The notes: generated from the letters alone by a model not told the origin. 64,000 nucleotides of DNA from Pseudomonas fluorescens (GCF_019212185.1 NZ_CP078138.1:788501-852500), one strand, 5' to 3'. Shown: positions 18,215-28,692, numbered from the stretch's first letter. Made by a program: numbers and translations.

Positions 18215-19915
18215 CTAGAACAAAAAGTAACGCTGCGCCATTGGCAGCACGTCCGCCGGTTCACACCACAGCAATTCACCGTCGGCCTTGACCTGGTGGG
18301 TCTGCGGATCCACCTCGATGTCCGGCAGGTAGTCGTTGTGGATCAGGTCGGTTTTCTGCACGTCGCGGCAGCCCTTGACCACGGCGATGGTCTTCTTCAG
18401 ACCCAACTGTTCCGGCAACCCAGCCTCGTGCGCGGCCTGGCTGATGAAGGTCAGGCTGGTGGCGTGCAGCGAGCCGCCGAAACTGGCGAACATCGGTCGG
18501 TAGTGCACCGGTTGCGGGGTCGGAATCGAGGCGTTGGCGTCACCCATCAGGCTCGCCGCAATGGCGCCGCCCTTGATGATCAACGTCGGCTTTACGCCAA
18601 AGAATGCCGGACGCCACAACACCAGGTCGGCCCATTTACCCACTTCGATCGAACCCACTTCATGGCTGATGCCGTGGGTAATCGCCGGGTTGATGGTGTA
18701 TTTAGCGATATAGCGTTTGGCACGGAAGTTGTCGTTGTCCGCACCATCGCCGGGCAACGGGCCGCGCTGCTTTTTCATCTTGTCGGCAGTTTGCCAGGTG
18801 CGGGTGATGACTTCGCCAACCCGGCCCATGGCCTGGCTGTCGGAGCTGATCATCGAGAACGCGCCGAGGTCGTGCAGGATGTCTTCGGCGGCGATGGTTT
18901 CGCGCCGGATGCGGCTCTCGGCGAAGGCCACGTCTTCGGCAATGCTTGGATCCAGGTGGTGGCAGACCATCAGCATATCGAGGTGTTCGTCGATGGTGTT
19001 GCGGGTGAACGGCCGGGTCGGGTTGGTCGAGCTGGGTAGCACGTTGGCAAAACCACAGGCCTTGATGATGTCCGGAGCGTGCCCGCCACCGGCGCCTTCG
19101 GTGTGATAGGTGTGGATGGTCCGGCCTTTGAAAGCCGCGAGGGTGGTTTCGACGAAGCCCGACTCATTGAGGGTGTCGGTGTGAATCGCCACCTGCACAT
19201 CGAACTGATCGGCCACGCTCAGGCAGTTGTCGATGCTTGCCGGGGTGGTGCCCCAGTCTTCGTGCAGCTTGAGGCCTATGGCGCCGGCCCTGACTTGCTC
19301 GATCAACGGCTCTGGCAGACTCGCGTTGCCTTTGCCGGTGAGACCGATGTTCATCGCGAAGGCATCGGCGGCCTGGAGCATGCGCGCCAGGTGCCAGGGG
19401 CCCGAGGTGCAGGTGGTGGCGTTGGTGCCGGTGGCCGGGCCGGTGCCGCCGCCGATCATGGTGGTGACACCGCTCATCAGCGCCTCTTCGATTTGCTGCG
19501 GGCAGATGAAGTGGATGTGGGTGTCGATGCCGCCGGCGGTGAGGATCATGCCTTCGCCGGCAATCACTTCGGTGCTGGCGCCAATCGCGATGTTCACGTT
19601 GGGCTGGATATCCGGGTTGCCGGCCTTGCCGATGGCCGCAATGCGCCCATCCTTGAGCCCGATATCGGCCTTGACGATGCCCCAGTGATCGATGATCAGC
19701 GCGTTGGTGATCAGGGTGTCGACGACTTCTGCGGCGAGTAATTGGCTTTGGCCCTGGCCGTCACGGATGACCTTGCCGCCACCGAATTTCACTTCTTCGC
19801 CGTAGGTGGTGAAGTCCTTCTCGACCTCGATCCACAACTCGGTATCGGCCAGGCGGACCTTGTCACCGACGGTGGGGCCGAACATGTCGGCGTAGGCTTG
19901 ACGGGAGATTTTCAT
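18215..19915 (-). CDS. ureC: Urease alpha subunit
   Basis: A 566-aa catalytic subunit that hydrolyses urea to ammonia and carbamate in the cytoplasm. Landmarks: [11 protein letters not shown] nickel-binding histidines, the GLKLHEDWG motif holding the lysine that is carbamylated to bridge the two nickel ions, and the mobile-flap MVCHHLDP region. Length and opening ([19 protein letters not shown]) are those of three-subunit bacterial ureases. It is last in the urt-ure run, with 88 bp and a REP palindrome between it and ureB. Nickel loading needs UreE/F/G, which are not in this window; in Pseudomonas they commonly lie elsewhere. Confidence 0.98.
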   Translation of the reverse strand: MKISRQAYADMFGPTVGDKVRLADTELWIEVEKDFTTYGEEVKFGGGKVIRDGQGQSQLLAAEVVDTLITNALIIDHWGIVKADIGLKDGRIAAIGKAGNPDIQPNVNIAIGASTEVIAGEGMILTAGGIDTHIHFICPQQIEEALMSGVTTMIGGGTGPATGTNATTCTSGPWHLARMLQAADAFAMNIGLTGKGNASLPEPLIEQVRAGAIGLKLHEDWGTTPASIDNCLSVADQFDVQVAIHTDTLNESGFVETTLAAFKGRTIHTYHTEGAGGGHAPDIIKACGFANVLPSSTNPTRPFTRNTIDEHLDMLMVCHHLDPSIAEDVAFAESRIRRETIAAEDILHDLGAFSMISSDSQAMGRVGEVITRTWQTADKMKKQRGPLPGDGADNDNFRAKRYIAKYTINPAITHGISHEVGSIEVGKWADLVLWRPAFFGVKPTLIIKGGAIAASLMGDANASIPTPQPVHYRPMFASFGGSLHATSLTFISQAAHEAGLPEQLGLKKTIAVVKGCRDVQKTDLIHNDYLPDIEVDPQTHQVKADGELLWCEPADVLPMAQRYFLF

Positions 19916-19964
19916 GGAGTTGCCTTGGGATTCAATTGAGGTTGAGACCGCTCGCGGTGCTCGC

Positions 19965-19989
19965 TATCGCGGGCAAGCTCGCTCCTACG
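19965..19989. repeat. REP palindrome
   Basis: TATCGCGGGCAAGCTCGCTCCTACG is the common Pseudomonas REP form (core GCGGGCAAGCTCGC with a terminal CTCCTAC). It sits in the 88-bp gap between ureB and ureC, where it may affect transcript stability. Confidence 0.75.
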
Positions 19990-20003
19990 GGGGCAGGCGT
20001 TGT

Positions 20004-20848
<845 letters not shown>

Positions 20849-21382
20849 TTACTCCTTGTTGAAGAAGGGAGGCTCTGAGCCTGGGTTGAGGGTCAGTTGC
20901 ATGAAGGTCAGGTCCAGCCAGCGGCCGAACTTGGTGCCCACTTGTGGCATCTGCCCGGTGGTGATGAAGCCGATCCGCTCATGCAGACGGATGGACGCGG
21001 CGTTACCGCTTTCGATGGCCGCCACCATCACATGTTTGTCGCAGCCTCTGGCGCGCTCGATCAGTGTCTCCATCAGCCGTGGGCCGAGGCGGTTGCCGCG
21101 CTGGTCGCTGCGCACATACACCGAGTGTTCGACGGTGTGGCGGAAACCGTCGAACGGCCGCCAGTCGCCGAAGGAGGCGTAGCCCAGCACGCGCTCGGCG
21201 GTGTCGACGATCACCAGGATCGGATAGCCCTGGGCTTGGCGCGCACTGAACCAGGCCTGGCGATTGCCGAGGTCGACGGCCTGCTCATTCCAGATCGCCG
21301 TCGTATTGAGCACGGCGTCGTTATAGATGTCGCGAATCGCCGGCAGGTCGGCGTGCAGGGCATCGCGGATGGCATAAGTCAT
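20849..21382 (-). CDS. L-methionine sulfoximine / phosphinothricin N-acetyltransferase (Pat/PitA type)
   Basis: A 177-aa GNAT enzyme that closely resembles the Pat/PitA group, which acetylates phosphinothricin and methionine sulfoximine (glutamine synthetase inhibitors). Signatures: IRDIYNDAVLNTTAIWNE, FGDWRPFDGFRHTVEHSVYV, acetyl-CoA loop RGNRLGPRLMETLI and HERIGFITTGQMPQVG. P. aeruginosa has a homologue at the same place between ureA and ureB (PA4866, from memory), so the position is ancestral. Protecting glutamine synthetase while urea-derived ammonia is assimilated would fit the context (inference). Confidence 0.88.
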   Translation of the reverse strand: MTYAIRDALHADLPAIRDIYNDAVLNTTAIWNEQAVDLGNRQAWFSARQAQGYPILVIVDTAERVLGYASFGDWRPFDGFRHTVEHSVYVRSDQRGNRLGPRLMETLIERARGCDKHVMVAAIESGNAASIRLHERIGFITTGQMPQVGTKFGRWLDLTFMQLTLNPGSEPPFFNKE

Positions 21383-21391
21383 GAGCGGATC

Positions 21392-21694
21392 TCAGGCGAT
21401 GGGTTGATGGACGGTGACCAGCTTGGTGCCGTCGGGAAAAGTGGCTTCGACCTGGATCTCGGGAATCATTTCCGGGATGCCTTCCATCACCTGTTCACGG
21501 CTCAGCAGGGTCGTACCGAAGTGCATCAACTCGGCCACGGTCTGGCCGTCGCGCGCGCCTTCGAGCAGTGCGGCGGAGATATAGGCCATGGCTTCCGGGT
21601 AGTTCAGTTTCACGCCGCGAGCCAGCCTGCGCTCGGCCACCAGGCCGGCGGTGAAGATCAACAGCTTGTCTTTTTCGCGTGGGGTCAGGTCCAT
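21392..21694 (-). CDS. ureA: Urease gamma subunit
   Basis: A 100-aa gamma subunit. [23 protein letters not shown] opens nearly every bacterial UreA and fixes the start at 21694. [25 protein letters not shown] and [14 protein letters not shown] follow as expected. It lies between ureD (37 bp upstream) and the pat-like gene (9 bp downstream). Confidence 0.97.
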   Translation of the reverse strand: MDLTPREKDKLLIFTAGLVAERRLARGVKLNYPEAMAYISAALLEGARDGQTVAELMHFGTTLLSREQVMEGIPEMIPEIQVEATFPDGTKLVTVHQPIA

Positions 21695-21731
21695 CGTTGA
21701 GAATCCATGGTCGGCAGATAAAGGGGCATAT

Positions 21732-22571
21732 TCAGGTGTTCCATATGCGTGGCGCGAGTGCTTCACGGCCCAGCAACGCCGGGCGCAACAGCCTCCACAG
21801 CGCAATCAGCCAGCCGCGCGCCAGCAATGCTTCACTGGCCAGGCAGCGCGCAACCAGCAGGCCCGGCAACTGGGTCAGGTCGCCGCGTACTGGATGATCC
21901 AGCGCACGGCAACGTTCCAGTAGTTCGCTGTCGATCTCGCCGGTGACCAGCAAGGTGGCGAACACCGGCTGACCGTCCAGGCCGATTGGCGAGTCGAGCA
22001 AACCGTCGTTGCCGACAATGCGTTGGCGCTCATGCCAGAGCAACTGGCCGTCGCGTCGGATGTTCAATTGCGACTGAAAGTGCCCGCGTTCGAAGCGTTC
22101 GTCACTGGCGGGGCGGCCGAGGGCAATCACGTCCCAATAAAACAATCGGGCGTCGCCCTGCAGGTCGATCGAAGTGCTCAGTTCCGCTTGGGCTGCGCTG
22201 AAGACGATGGTTTCCTGGGGCAACCATTCCAGTGTGGCACCGGCCGCCACCGTCACCTCGAGTTGCTGATAGGCGGGGCTGTTGGCGCGATACCACTTGG
22301 CGGCGCCGGGGCTGGTCAGTTGCGCCCAGGCGTCGCGCTCGACGCTGGCGCTGATGTCCAGCCGGTCGCCACCGGCGATGCCGCCAGGCGGGTGCACGAT
22401 GATGTGCTGGCAGACCTGCGGGCCCTCGGCGTACAGGTGTTTTTGCACCCGCAGCGGTCCGCTGTGGCGGCGCAGGGTCGGCCGGGTGCTGTCACCGAAG
22501 CGGGCGTAGCCGAGTTGCAGTTCGGCGTGCCAGCTGGGCGTGAATAGAGCATGAGGGGCAGGGGCAGTCAT
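21732..22571 (-). CDS. ureD: Urease accessory protein UreD
   Basis: A 279-aa scaffold that binds apo-urease and, with UreF and UreG, delivers nickel to the active site. Typical motifs: [42 protein letters not shown] [10 protein letters not shown], and [11 protein letters not shown]. It follows urtE after only 30 bases on the same strand, which physically joins urea transport and urease maturation in one transcription unit. Confidence 0.95.
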   Translation of the reverse strand: MTAPAPHALFTPSWHAELQLGYARFGDSTRPTLRRHSGPLRVQKHLYAEGPQVCQHIIVHPPGGIAGGDRLDISASVERDAWAQLTSPGAAKWYRANSPAYQQLEVTVAAGATLEWLPQETIVFSAAQAELSTSIDLQGDARLFYWDVIALGRPASDERFERGHFQSQLNIRRDGQLLWHERQRIVGNDGLLDSPIGLDGQPVFATLLVTGEIDSELLERCRALDHPVRGDLTQLPGLLVARCLASEALLARGWLIALWRLLRPALLGREALAPRIWNT

Positions 22572-22601
22572 ATTTTCTAATTATCGTCAGGACGCTACAG
22601 A

Positions 22602-23306
22602 CTAAATCGTTACCAGGCCGCGTACACCTTCGGCCTCCATGTTTTCGCCGCGACCTTGCTGGACGATTTCCCCGCGCGACATCACCAGGTACTGGTCGGC
22701 CAGTTCGGCGGCGAAATCGTAGAACTGCTCCACCAGCAGGATCGCCATGTCGCCGCGCGCCGCCAGTTGCTTGATCACCGCGCCGATCTCCTTGATCACC
22801 GAGGGTTGAATGCCTTCGGTGGGTTCATCGAGGATCAGCAGCCGCGGGCGGCTGGCCAGGGCTCGGCCGATCGCCAACTGTTGCTGTTGTCCGCCGGACA
22901 GGTCGCCGCCGCGTCGCTGCTTCATTTGCAGCAATACCGGGAACAGCTCGTAGATGAACGCCGGGACCTCCTTGGCTTCGCTGCCGGGGAAGCGTGACAG
23001 GCCCATCAGCAGGTTTTCTTCGACCGTCAGTCGCGGAAAGATTTCCCGCCCCTGGGGCACATAAGCGATCCCGGCCTGCACGCGCTGGTGCGGCTTGAAA
23101 CCGGTGATGGCCTTGCCCTCCCAGTTCACCGCGCCTTCTTTGGCTGGCAACAGCCCCATCAGGCATTTGAGCAGGGTGGTCTTGCCCACGCCATTACGCC
23201 CCAGCAGGCAGGTGACTTCGCCGACTTTCACCTCAAACGTCAGGCCGCGCAGGATGTGGCTACCGCCATAGTATTGGTGCAGTTTTTCGATTTGCAGCAT
23301 GTTCAA
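22602..23306 (-). CDS. urtE: Urea ABC transporter ATP-binding subunit UrtE
   Basis: A 234-aa LivF-type ATPase. Walker A GRNGVGKTT, signature LSGGQQQQLAIGRAL, Walker B LLILDEPTEGIQPS, and the H-loop region ILLVEQFYDFA. It pairs with UrtD to power urea import. It is fifth in the urtABCDE order, 21 bp after urtD, with ureD next. Confidence 0.95.
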   Translation of the reverse strand: MNMLQIEKLHQYYGGSHILRGLTFEVKVGEVTCLLGRNGVGKTTLLKCLMGLLPAKEGAVNWEGKAITGFKPHQRVQAGIAYVPQGREIFPRLTVEENLLMGLSRFPGSEAKEVPAFIYELFPVLLQMKQRRGGDLSGGQQQQLAIGRALASRPRLLILDEPTEGIQPSVIKEIGAVIKQLAARGDMAILLVEQFYDFAAELADQYLVMSRGEIVQQGRGENMEAEGVRGLVTI

Positions 23307-23327
23307 ATTCTCCTCCTACAGATCGAT

Positions 23328-24188
23328 TTATCGGCCCAGATAAACCTCAATCACCCGCTCATCATCCTGCACCTGCGCCAGCGAGCCCTCGGCCAGCACA
23401 CTGCCCTGGTGCAACACGGTGACGTGGTCGGCAATCGAGCCGACGAAGCCCATGTCGTGCTCCACCACCATCAGCGAATGCTTGCCGGCCAGGCGCTTGA
23501 ACAGTTCGGCGGTGAACTCGGTCTCGGCGTCGGTCATGCCGGCCACCGGTTCGTCGAGCAGCAACAGTTGCGGGTCCTGCATCAGCAGCATGCCGATTTC
23601 CAGGAACTGCTTCTGGCCGTGGGACAGCAGGCCTGCCTGGCGCTGAGCCGACGCAGTCAGGCGGATGGTGTCGAGCACTTCGTCGATGCGATCTTTCTGT
23701 TCGCCGCTGAGCCGCGCCCGCAGGCTGGCCCACACCGACTTGTCAGTCTTCTGCGCCAGCTCGAGATTCTCGAACACGCTCAGGGCTTCGAACACCGTCG
23801 GCTTCTGAAACTTGCGACCTATCCCGGCCTGGGCGATTTGCACTTCGCTCATCTGGGTCAGGTCCAGGGTTTCACCGAACCAGGCCTTGCCGTGAGTGGG
23901 CCGGGTCTTGCCGGTAATCACGTCCATCAAAGTGGTTTTTCCCGCGCCATTGGGACCGATGATGCAGCGCAATTCGCCAACACCGATGTACAGGTTGAGG
24001 TTATTCAGGGCCTTGAAACCATCGAAGCTGACGCTGATGTCCTCCAGCGTGAGGATGGTGCCGTGGCGGGTATTCAGGCCTTTTTCGGTGCGCTGGCCGA
24101 GGCCGATGGCGTCGCGGCTGCTGCCGGCATCCTTGTTCGGTTCGAGGATGGGTTCGAGCATGAACTCGGCGGTCGCGGTGACTCTCAT
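23328..24188 (-). CDS. urtD: Urea ABC transporter ATP-binding subunit UrtD
   Basis: A 286-aa LivG-type ATPase with Walker A GPNGAGKTT, signature region LLSHGQKQFLEIGMLL (H in place of the usual G, common in UrtD), Walker B LLLLDEPVAGMT and switch HSLMVVEHDM. The N-terminal ~45 residues before the ABC core are longer than in LivG, as usual for UrtD. Its ATG overlaps the urtC stop (ATGA), indicating coupled translation. Confidence 0.95.
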   Translation of the reverse strand: MRVTATAEFMLEPILEPNKDAGSSRDAIGLGQRTEKGLNTRHGTILTLEDISVSFDGFKALNNLNLYIGVGELRCIIGPNGAGKTTLMDVITGKTRPTHGKAWFGETLDLTQMSEVQIAQAGIGRKFQKPTVFEALSVFENLELAQKTDKSVWASLRARLSGEQKDRIDEVLDTIRLTASAQRQAGLLSHGQKQFLEIGMLLMQDPQLLLLDEPVAGMTDAETEFTAELFKRLAGKHSLMVVEHDMGFVGSIADHVTVLHQGSVLAEGSLAQVQDDERVIEVYLGR

Positions 24189-25264
24189 TGCTCACCTCTT
24201 TTTTTCATCAGGCCAATCACGCCTTTGGGCAGGTACAGGGTCACCACGATGAACAGGGCGCCAAGGAAGAACAGCCAGTATTCGGGGAAGGCCACGGTGA
24301 ACCAGCTCTTCATGCCGTTCACCACGCCGGCGCCCAGCAGCGGGCCGATCAGCGTGCCGCGACCGCCCAAGGCGACCCACACCGCCGCCTCGATCGAGTT
24401 GGTCGGCGACATTTCACTGGGGTTGATGATGCCCACCTGCGGTACGTACAGCGCGCCGGCCAGGCCACACAACACCGCGCTCAGGACCCAGACGAACAGC
24501 TTGAAGCCGCGTGGATCGTAACCGCAAAACATCAAGCGGTTTTCCGCATCGCGCAGCGCGGTGAGCACCCGGCCGAACTTGCTGCGAGCCAGGCGCCAAC
24601 CGATGAACAGGCTGCCCACCAGCAGCAGCACCGTGGCGAGAAACAGCACGGCACGGGTGCCGGGTTCGGTGATGCCGAAACCGAGGATGCTGCGGAAATT
24701 GGTGAAACCGTTGTTGCCGCCAAACCCGGTCTCGTTGCGGAAGAAAAGGAGCATGCCGGCGAAGGTCAGGGCCTGGGTCATGATCGAGAAATACACGCCC
24801 TTGATCCGTGAACGGAAGGCAAAGAACCCGAACACCAGCGCCAGTAGACCCGGTGCCAGCACCACCAGGCACAGGGCCCAGAGAAAGCTGCTGGTGCCGG
24901 CCCAATACCAGGGCAGCTCGGTCCAGGACAGGAAGGTCATGAACGCCGGCAAGCCATCGCCGGCGGCCTGGCGCATCAGGTACATGCCCATGGCATAGCC
25001 GCCGAGGGCGAAGAACAGGCCGTGGCCGAGGGACAGCAGACCGGCATAACCCCAGACCAGGTCCAAGGCCAGGGCGACAATCGCGTAGCAGAGAATCTTG
25101 CCGACCAGAGTCAGGGTGTAGGCCGAGACGTGCAGCGCACTGTCGGCCGGCAACAGCGACAGCAGCGGCAAGCTCAGCAGCAGGGCGAGCACCACGATGC
25201 CCGTGGCGATCGTCAGCCGTGGTCCGGCTTTTTGCGTGGCGGTAATGAGCAGGGGCTGGTTCAT
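24185..25264 (-). CDS. urtC: Urea ABC transporter permease UrtC
   Basis: A 359-aa LivM-type permease with about ten hydrophobic helices in the inner membrane. GYAGLLSLGHGLFFALGGYAMGMYL is the conserved permease motif, and the EAA-like loop is AENRLMFCGYDPRGFKLFVWVLSA. It forms the channel with UrtB. The start overlaps the urtB stop (TGATG-type junction) and the stop overlaps the urtD start. Confidence 0.95.
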   Translation of the reverse strand: MNQPLLITATQKAGPRLTIATGIVVLALLLSLPLLSLLPADSALHVSAYTLTLVGKILCYAIVALALDLVWGYAGLLSLGHGLFFALGGYAMGMYLMRQAAGDGLPAFMTFLSWTELPWYWAGTSSFLWALCLVVLAPGLLALVFGFFAFRSRIKGVYFSIMTQALTFAGMLLFFRNETGFGGNNGFTNFRSILGFGITEPGTRAVLFLATVLLLVGSLFIGWRLARSKFGRVLTALRDAENRLMFCGYDPRGFKLFVWVLSAVLCGLAGALYVPQVGIINPSEMSPTNSIEAAVWVALGGRGTLIGPLLGAGVVNGMKSWFTVAFPEYWLFFLGALFIVVTLYLPKGVIGLMKKRGEQ

Positions 25265-26784
25265 CAGTCGATTACCCGTCCTTTGAGTGCGAAGAGGCCT
25301 TGCGGGCGTTTCTGGATGAACAGAATGATCAGCGCGAGGATCAGGATCTTGCCCAGCACCGCACCGATCTGCGGCTCGAGGATTTTGTTGGCGATCCCCA
25401 GGCCAAAGGCGGCGAACACGCTACCGGCCAGTTGTCCGACGCCACCGAGCACCACTACCAGGAAAGAATCGATGATGTAGCTCTGGCCGAGGTCGGGGCC
25501 GACGTTGCCGATCTGACTCAGCGCCACGCCACCGAGGCCGGCGATTCCCGAACCGAGGCCGAAGGCGAGCATGTCCACGCGCCCGGTGGGCACGCCGCAG
25601 CAGGCGGCCATGTTGCGGTTCTGCGTCACCGCGCGCACATTCAGGCCGAGACGGGTCTTGTTCAACAGCAACCAGGTCAGCACCACCACGAACAGGGCAA
25701 AGCCGATGATCACGATGCGGTTGTACGGCAACACCAGGTTGGGCAGCACCTGCACTCCACCCGACAACCAGGCCGGGTTGGCCACCTCGACGTTCTGCGC
25801 GCCGAACAGCAGGCGCACCAACTGGATCAGCATCAGGCTAATGCCCCAGGTGGCGAGCAGCGTTTCCAGAGGCCGGCCGTAGAGGTGGCGAATCACTGTG
25901 CGTTCCAGGGCCATGCCGATCCCGGCCGTCACGCAGAAGGCCACCGGCAGGGCGAGCAGGGGATAGAACTCGATGGCGTTGGGGGCGAAGCGTTGCAGCA
26001 ACAACTGCACCACATAAGTGGAGTAGGCGCCGAGCATCAGCATCTCGCCATGGGCCATGTTGATCACCCCCAGCAAGCCGAAAGTGATGGCCAGACCGAG
26101 GGCTGCCAGCAGCAGAATCGACCCCAGGGACATGCCGCTGAAAGCCTGGCCGAGCAACTCACCTACCAGCAGCTTGCGCTTGACCTGGCCGAGGCTGGTC
26201 TGCGCGGCGGTGAGCACCCCGGCATCGCTTTCGACGCCTGGTTCCAGCAGGCCTTCGAGGCGCGTGCGGGCCAGTGGGTCGCCGGTTTCACCGAGCAGGC
26301 GCACGGCAGCCAGGCGCACTGCCGGATTACTGTCGACCAGTTGCAGGTTGGCCAGGGCCAGGCTCAGGGCGGCGTGAACGCCTTCGTCCTGCTCGGCGGC
26401 CAGACGTTGATCGAGGAACGGCAACTGCGCCGGTTTGGCGCTCTTCTGCAGTTGCTGCGCAGCGCCAAGACGCAATTGTGCGTCCGCCGCGAGCAGTTGA
26501 TGACTGGCCAAGGCAGTGTCGATCAGACCCCGCAGGCGATTGTTCAGGCGCAGGGTTTTCGGCTGGCCATCGATGCTCATCTCGCCGCGCTGCAAGCCTT
26601 CGATCAGTTCGATGCGCGCCGGGTCGGGCTGTGCGGCCCAGGCTTCAAGCAGTTTGGCTTGCTGCGCGGGATTGGCGGCGGCGAAGTCTTCGGCGTCGCC
26701 GGCGTGGGCGGCCATCGGCAATAACAGGGCGATGGCGAGAATGAATCGGTAGAGGGCAGTGGGCATTTCAAATGTCCTGGTCAT
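25264..26784 (-). CDS. urtB: Urea ABC transporter permease UrtB
   Basis: A 506-aa LivH-type permease. A signal-like opening (LYRFILAIALLLPMAAHA) and a ~190-residue soluble, helical-repeat-like region (about 30-215) precede the membrane part, so the protein is much longer than LivH (~300 aa). That extension is usual for UrtB. Permease motifs: LLGVINMAHGEMLMLGAYSTYV and GLGSGIAGLGGVALSQIGNVGP. The start is uncertain: the ATG at 26784 has AAGG seven bases upstream, and the ATG at 26766 (MPTALYRF) is nearly as good. Upstream lies a REP pair separating it from urtA. Confidence 0.93.
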   Translation of the reverse strand: MTRTFEMPTALYRFILAIALLLPMAAHAGDAEDFAAANPAQQAKLLEAWAAQPDPARIELIEGLQRGEMSIDGQPKTLRLNNRLRGLIDTALASHQLLAADAQLRLGAAQQLQKSAKPAQLPFLDQRLAAEQDEGVHAALSLALANLQLVDSNPAVRLAAVRLLGETGDPLARTRLEGLLEPGVESDAGVLTAAQTSLGQVKRKLLVGELLGQAFSGMSLGSILLLAALGLAITFGLLGVINMAHGEMLMLGAYSTYVVQLLLQRFAPNAIEFYPLLALPVAFCVTAGIGMALERTVIRHLYGRPLETLLATWGISLMLIQLVRLLFGAQNVEVANPAWLSGGVQVLPNLVLPYNRIVIIGFALFVVVLTWLLLNKTRLGLNVRAVTQNRNMAACCGVPTGRVDMLAFGLGSGIAGLGGVALSQIGNVGPDLGQSYIIDSFLVVVLGGVGQLAGSVFAAFGLGIANKILEPQIGAVLGKILILALIILFIQKRPQGLFALKGRVID

Positions 26785-26794
26785 GCGCGGACCT

Positions 26795-26884
26795 TGTAGG
26801 AGCCGGCTTGCCGGCGAAGGGGACCTGACATTCACCATCAAGTCGCCTGTCAGGCCCTCATCGCGAGCAGGCTCGCTCCTACAG
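26795..26884. repeat. Inverted REP pair (REPIN)
   Basis: TGTAGGAGCCGGCTTGCCGGCG (from 26795) and CGCGAGCAGGCTCGCTCCTACA (ending 26883) face each other. Between them CCTGACA and TGTCAGG form a further stem, so the whole segment can fold as one long hairpin. This is the standard Pseudomonas REPIN layout. It lies in the urtA-urtB gap, where it could protect the abundant urtA message from 3' decay. Confidence 0.8.
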
Positions 26885-26923
26885 TAGGTGTATGTCGGCC
26901 TGAGGGGCCGACACCCAGTGGCT

Positions 26924-28189
26924 TCAGTTACTCTTCACCGCATAATCCGGCTTCTTGTCATTGCCGGCGATGAACGGGCTCCACGGCTCGGCGCGTACTG
27001 GACCTTCGGTCTGCCAGACCACGTTGAACTGCCCATCGGCCTGGATCTCGCCGATCATCACCGGCTTGTGCAGGTGGTGGTTGGTCTTGTCCATGGTCAG
27101 GGTGTAGCCCGACGGGGCGGCGAAGGTCTGGCCGGCGAGGGCCTCGCGAACCTTGTCGACATCGGTGGACTTGGCTTTCTCTGCGGCCTGCGCCCACATG
27201 TGGATGCCGACATAGGTAGCTTCCATCGGGTCGTTGGTCACCGCTTTATCGGCCCCCGGCAGGTTGTGTTTCTTGGCGTAGGCTTTCCAGTCGGCGACGA
27301 ACTTCTGGTTCACCGGGTTATCCACTGATTCGAAGTAGTTCCACGCCGCGAGGTTGCCCACCAGCGGCTTGGTGTCGATACCGCGCAGTTCTTCTTCGCC
27401 CACCGAGAAGGCCACCACCGGTACGTCGGTGGCCTTCAGGCCCTGGTTGGCCAACTCTTTATAGAACGGCACGTTGGAGTCGCCGTTGACCGTGGAAATG
27501 ACTGCGGTTTTGCCGCCGGCCGAGAACTTCTTGATGCTGGCGACAATGGTTTGGTAATCGCTGTGACCGAACGGGGTGTAGACCTCTTCGATGTCTTTGT
27601 CGGCGACGCCTTTGCTGTGCAGGAACGCGCGCAGGATTTTGTTGGTGGTGCGCGGGTAGACGTAGTCGGTGCCCAGCAGGAAGTAGCGCTTGGCACTGCC
27701 GCCTTCCTCGCTCATCAGGTATTCCACCGCAGGAATCGCTTGCTGGTTCGGCGCGGCGCCGGTGTAGAAGACGTTCGGCGACATTTCTTCGCCTTCGTAC
27801 TGCACAGGGTAGAACAGCAGGCCGTTGAGCTCTTCGAACACCGGCAACACCGATTTACGCGACACCGAGGTCCAGCAACCGAAGACCACGGCGACCTTGT
27901 CCTGCGTCAGCAACTGCCGGCCCTTTTCGGCGAACAGCGGCCAGTTGGAGGCCGGGTCGACCACCACCGGTTCGAGCATCTTGCCGTTGACCCCACCCTT
28001 GGCATTGATCTCGTCGATGGTCATCAAGGCCATGTCCTTGAGCGAGGTTTCGGAGATCGCCATGGTCCCGGACAACGAGTGCAGGATGCCAACCTTGATG
28101 GTCTCGGCGGCCTGGACAGTCCAGGTCATGCCCATCGCGGCAATCGATGCCGATAGTGTGAAAGCCTTGAGCAAGCTGCGACGCTTCAT
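26924..28189 (-). CDS. urtA: Urea ABC transporter substrate-binding protein UrtA
   Basis: A 421-aa periplasmic binding protein of the LivJ/AmiC fold. The export signal MKRRSLLKAFTLSASIAAMGMTWTVQA has paired arginines at the start. The mature part opens AETIKVGILHSLSGTMAISE, and FGCWTSVSRKSVLPVFE and YYPVQYEGEE-like FYPVQYEGEEMSPN are UrtA signatures. It captures urea for UrtBC. The start at 28189 follows GGAGATCGCACA; a longer frame to 28375 has no such support. A sigma-54-type promoter lies about 70 bases upstream. Confidence 0.96.
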   Translation of the reverse strand: MKRRSLLKAFTLSASIAAMGMTWTVQAAETIKVGILHSLSGTMAISETSLKDMALMTIDEINAKGGVNGKMLEPVVVDPASNWPLFAEKGRQLLTQDKVAVVFGCWTSVSRKSVLPVFEELNGLLFYPVQYEGEEMSPNVFYTGAAPNQQAIPAVEYLMSEEGGSAKRYFLLGTDYVYPRTTNKILRAFLHSKGVADKDIEEVYTPFGHSDYQTIVASIKKFSAGGKTAVISTVNGDSNVPFYKELANQGLKATDVPVVAFSVGEEELRGIDTKPLVGNLAAWNYFESVDNPVNQKFVADWKAYAKKHNLPGADKAVTNDPMEATYVGIHMWAQAAEKAKSTDVDKVREALAGQTFAAPSGYTLTMDKTNHHLHKPVMIGEIQADGQFNVVWQTEGPVRAEPWSPFIAGNDKKPDYAVKSN

Positions 28190-28255
28190 TGTGCGATCTC
28201 CATGAACATTTTGAATTTTTCTGGGTTGGCAGATGCGGACTACTGAAGGGGCTTT

Positions 28256-28271
28256 AGCAAGGGTTGTGCCC
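28256..28271 (-). promoter_or_regulatory. Sigma-54 (RpoN) -24/-12 promoter for urtA
   Basis: On the minus strand the bases read GGGCACAACCCTTGCT, matching the -24/-12 consensus TGGCAC-N5-TTGC with the essential GG and GC exactly spaced. The element ends about 67 bases before the urtA ATG. It implies activation by an enhancer-binding protein, most likely NtrC, under nitrogen limitation. Confidence 0.75.
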
Positions 28272-28429
28272 GGTCGCGAAAAGACCGGGAAATGTCGCTT
28301 TGAAGCGAGAGGGAGGGCGCGCGGCGCACCGAGATGGGGCTTTCGCGGGGCCGCGTGCGCGGGTGTGCGCGGCATTGGTGCTTGGCGGTTGTAGAGCGCG
28401 CGATCAAAGGCGCCCGACGGTCGGCAGGG

Positions 28430-28692
28430 TTATTGTTTGATGCAGGTCTCCATGCCATGGCCGCCGCCTTCATACTCCGGGCCGTAATAGAACTTGCTGA
28501 AGGAAACGTTGCCGTCGGCCGTCGTTTCAACGATGGCGATACCTACGCCGTAGCTTTCAGCGAGGGATCGGTATGAGAGAAGTAAACCGCCAGGGCATTG
28601 TCCTTGCCGGCGGCAAAACCGTTGTAAAGCGAGTTGTCGGTAGGGGCGGGGAGTGAAATGAATGCAAGGGAGGCTGCGATCTTCTTTATCAA
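28430..28692 (-). pseudogene. Small secreted protein gene with a one-base frameshift
   Basis: On the minus strand a perfect AAGGAGGT ribosome site stands five bases before a TTG start at 28692. The frame gives a signal-like MIKKIAASLAFISLP, then DNSLYNGFAAGKDNALAVYF and a stop at about 28543-28545. In the next frame the text continues sensibly as SYGVGIAIVETTADGNVSF, KFYYGPEYEGGGHGMETC, ending at 28430. Restoring one base near 28550-28560 (CTG-AAA to CTG-GAA) joins them into about 87 residues. This is either a recently broken gene or a sequencing error. I do not recognise the family. It lies alone between urtA and the PepSY gene. Confidence 0.55.

Noticed and set aside
23088..26724. Two ~475-codon plus-strand frames opposite urtB and urtD/urtC
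   Set aside because: Gln/His-rich shadows of well-identified transporter genes.
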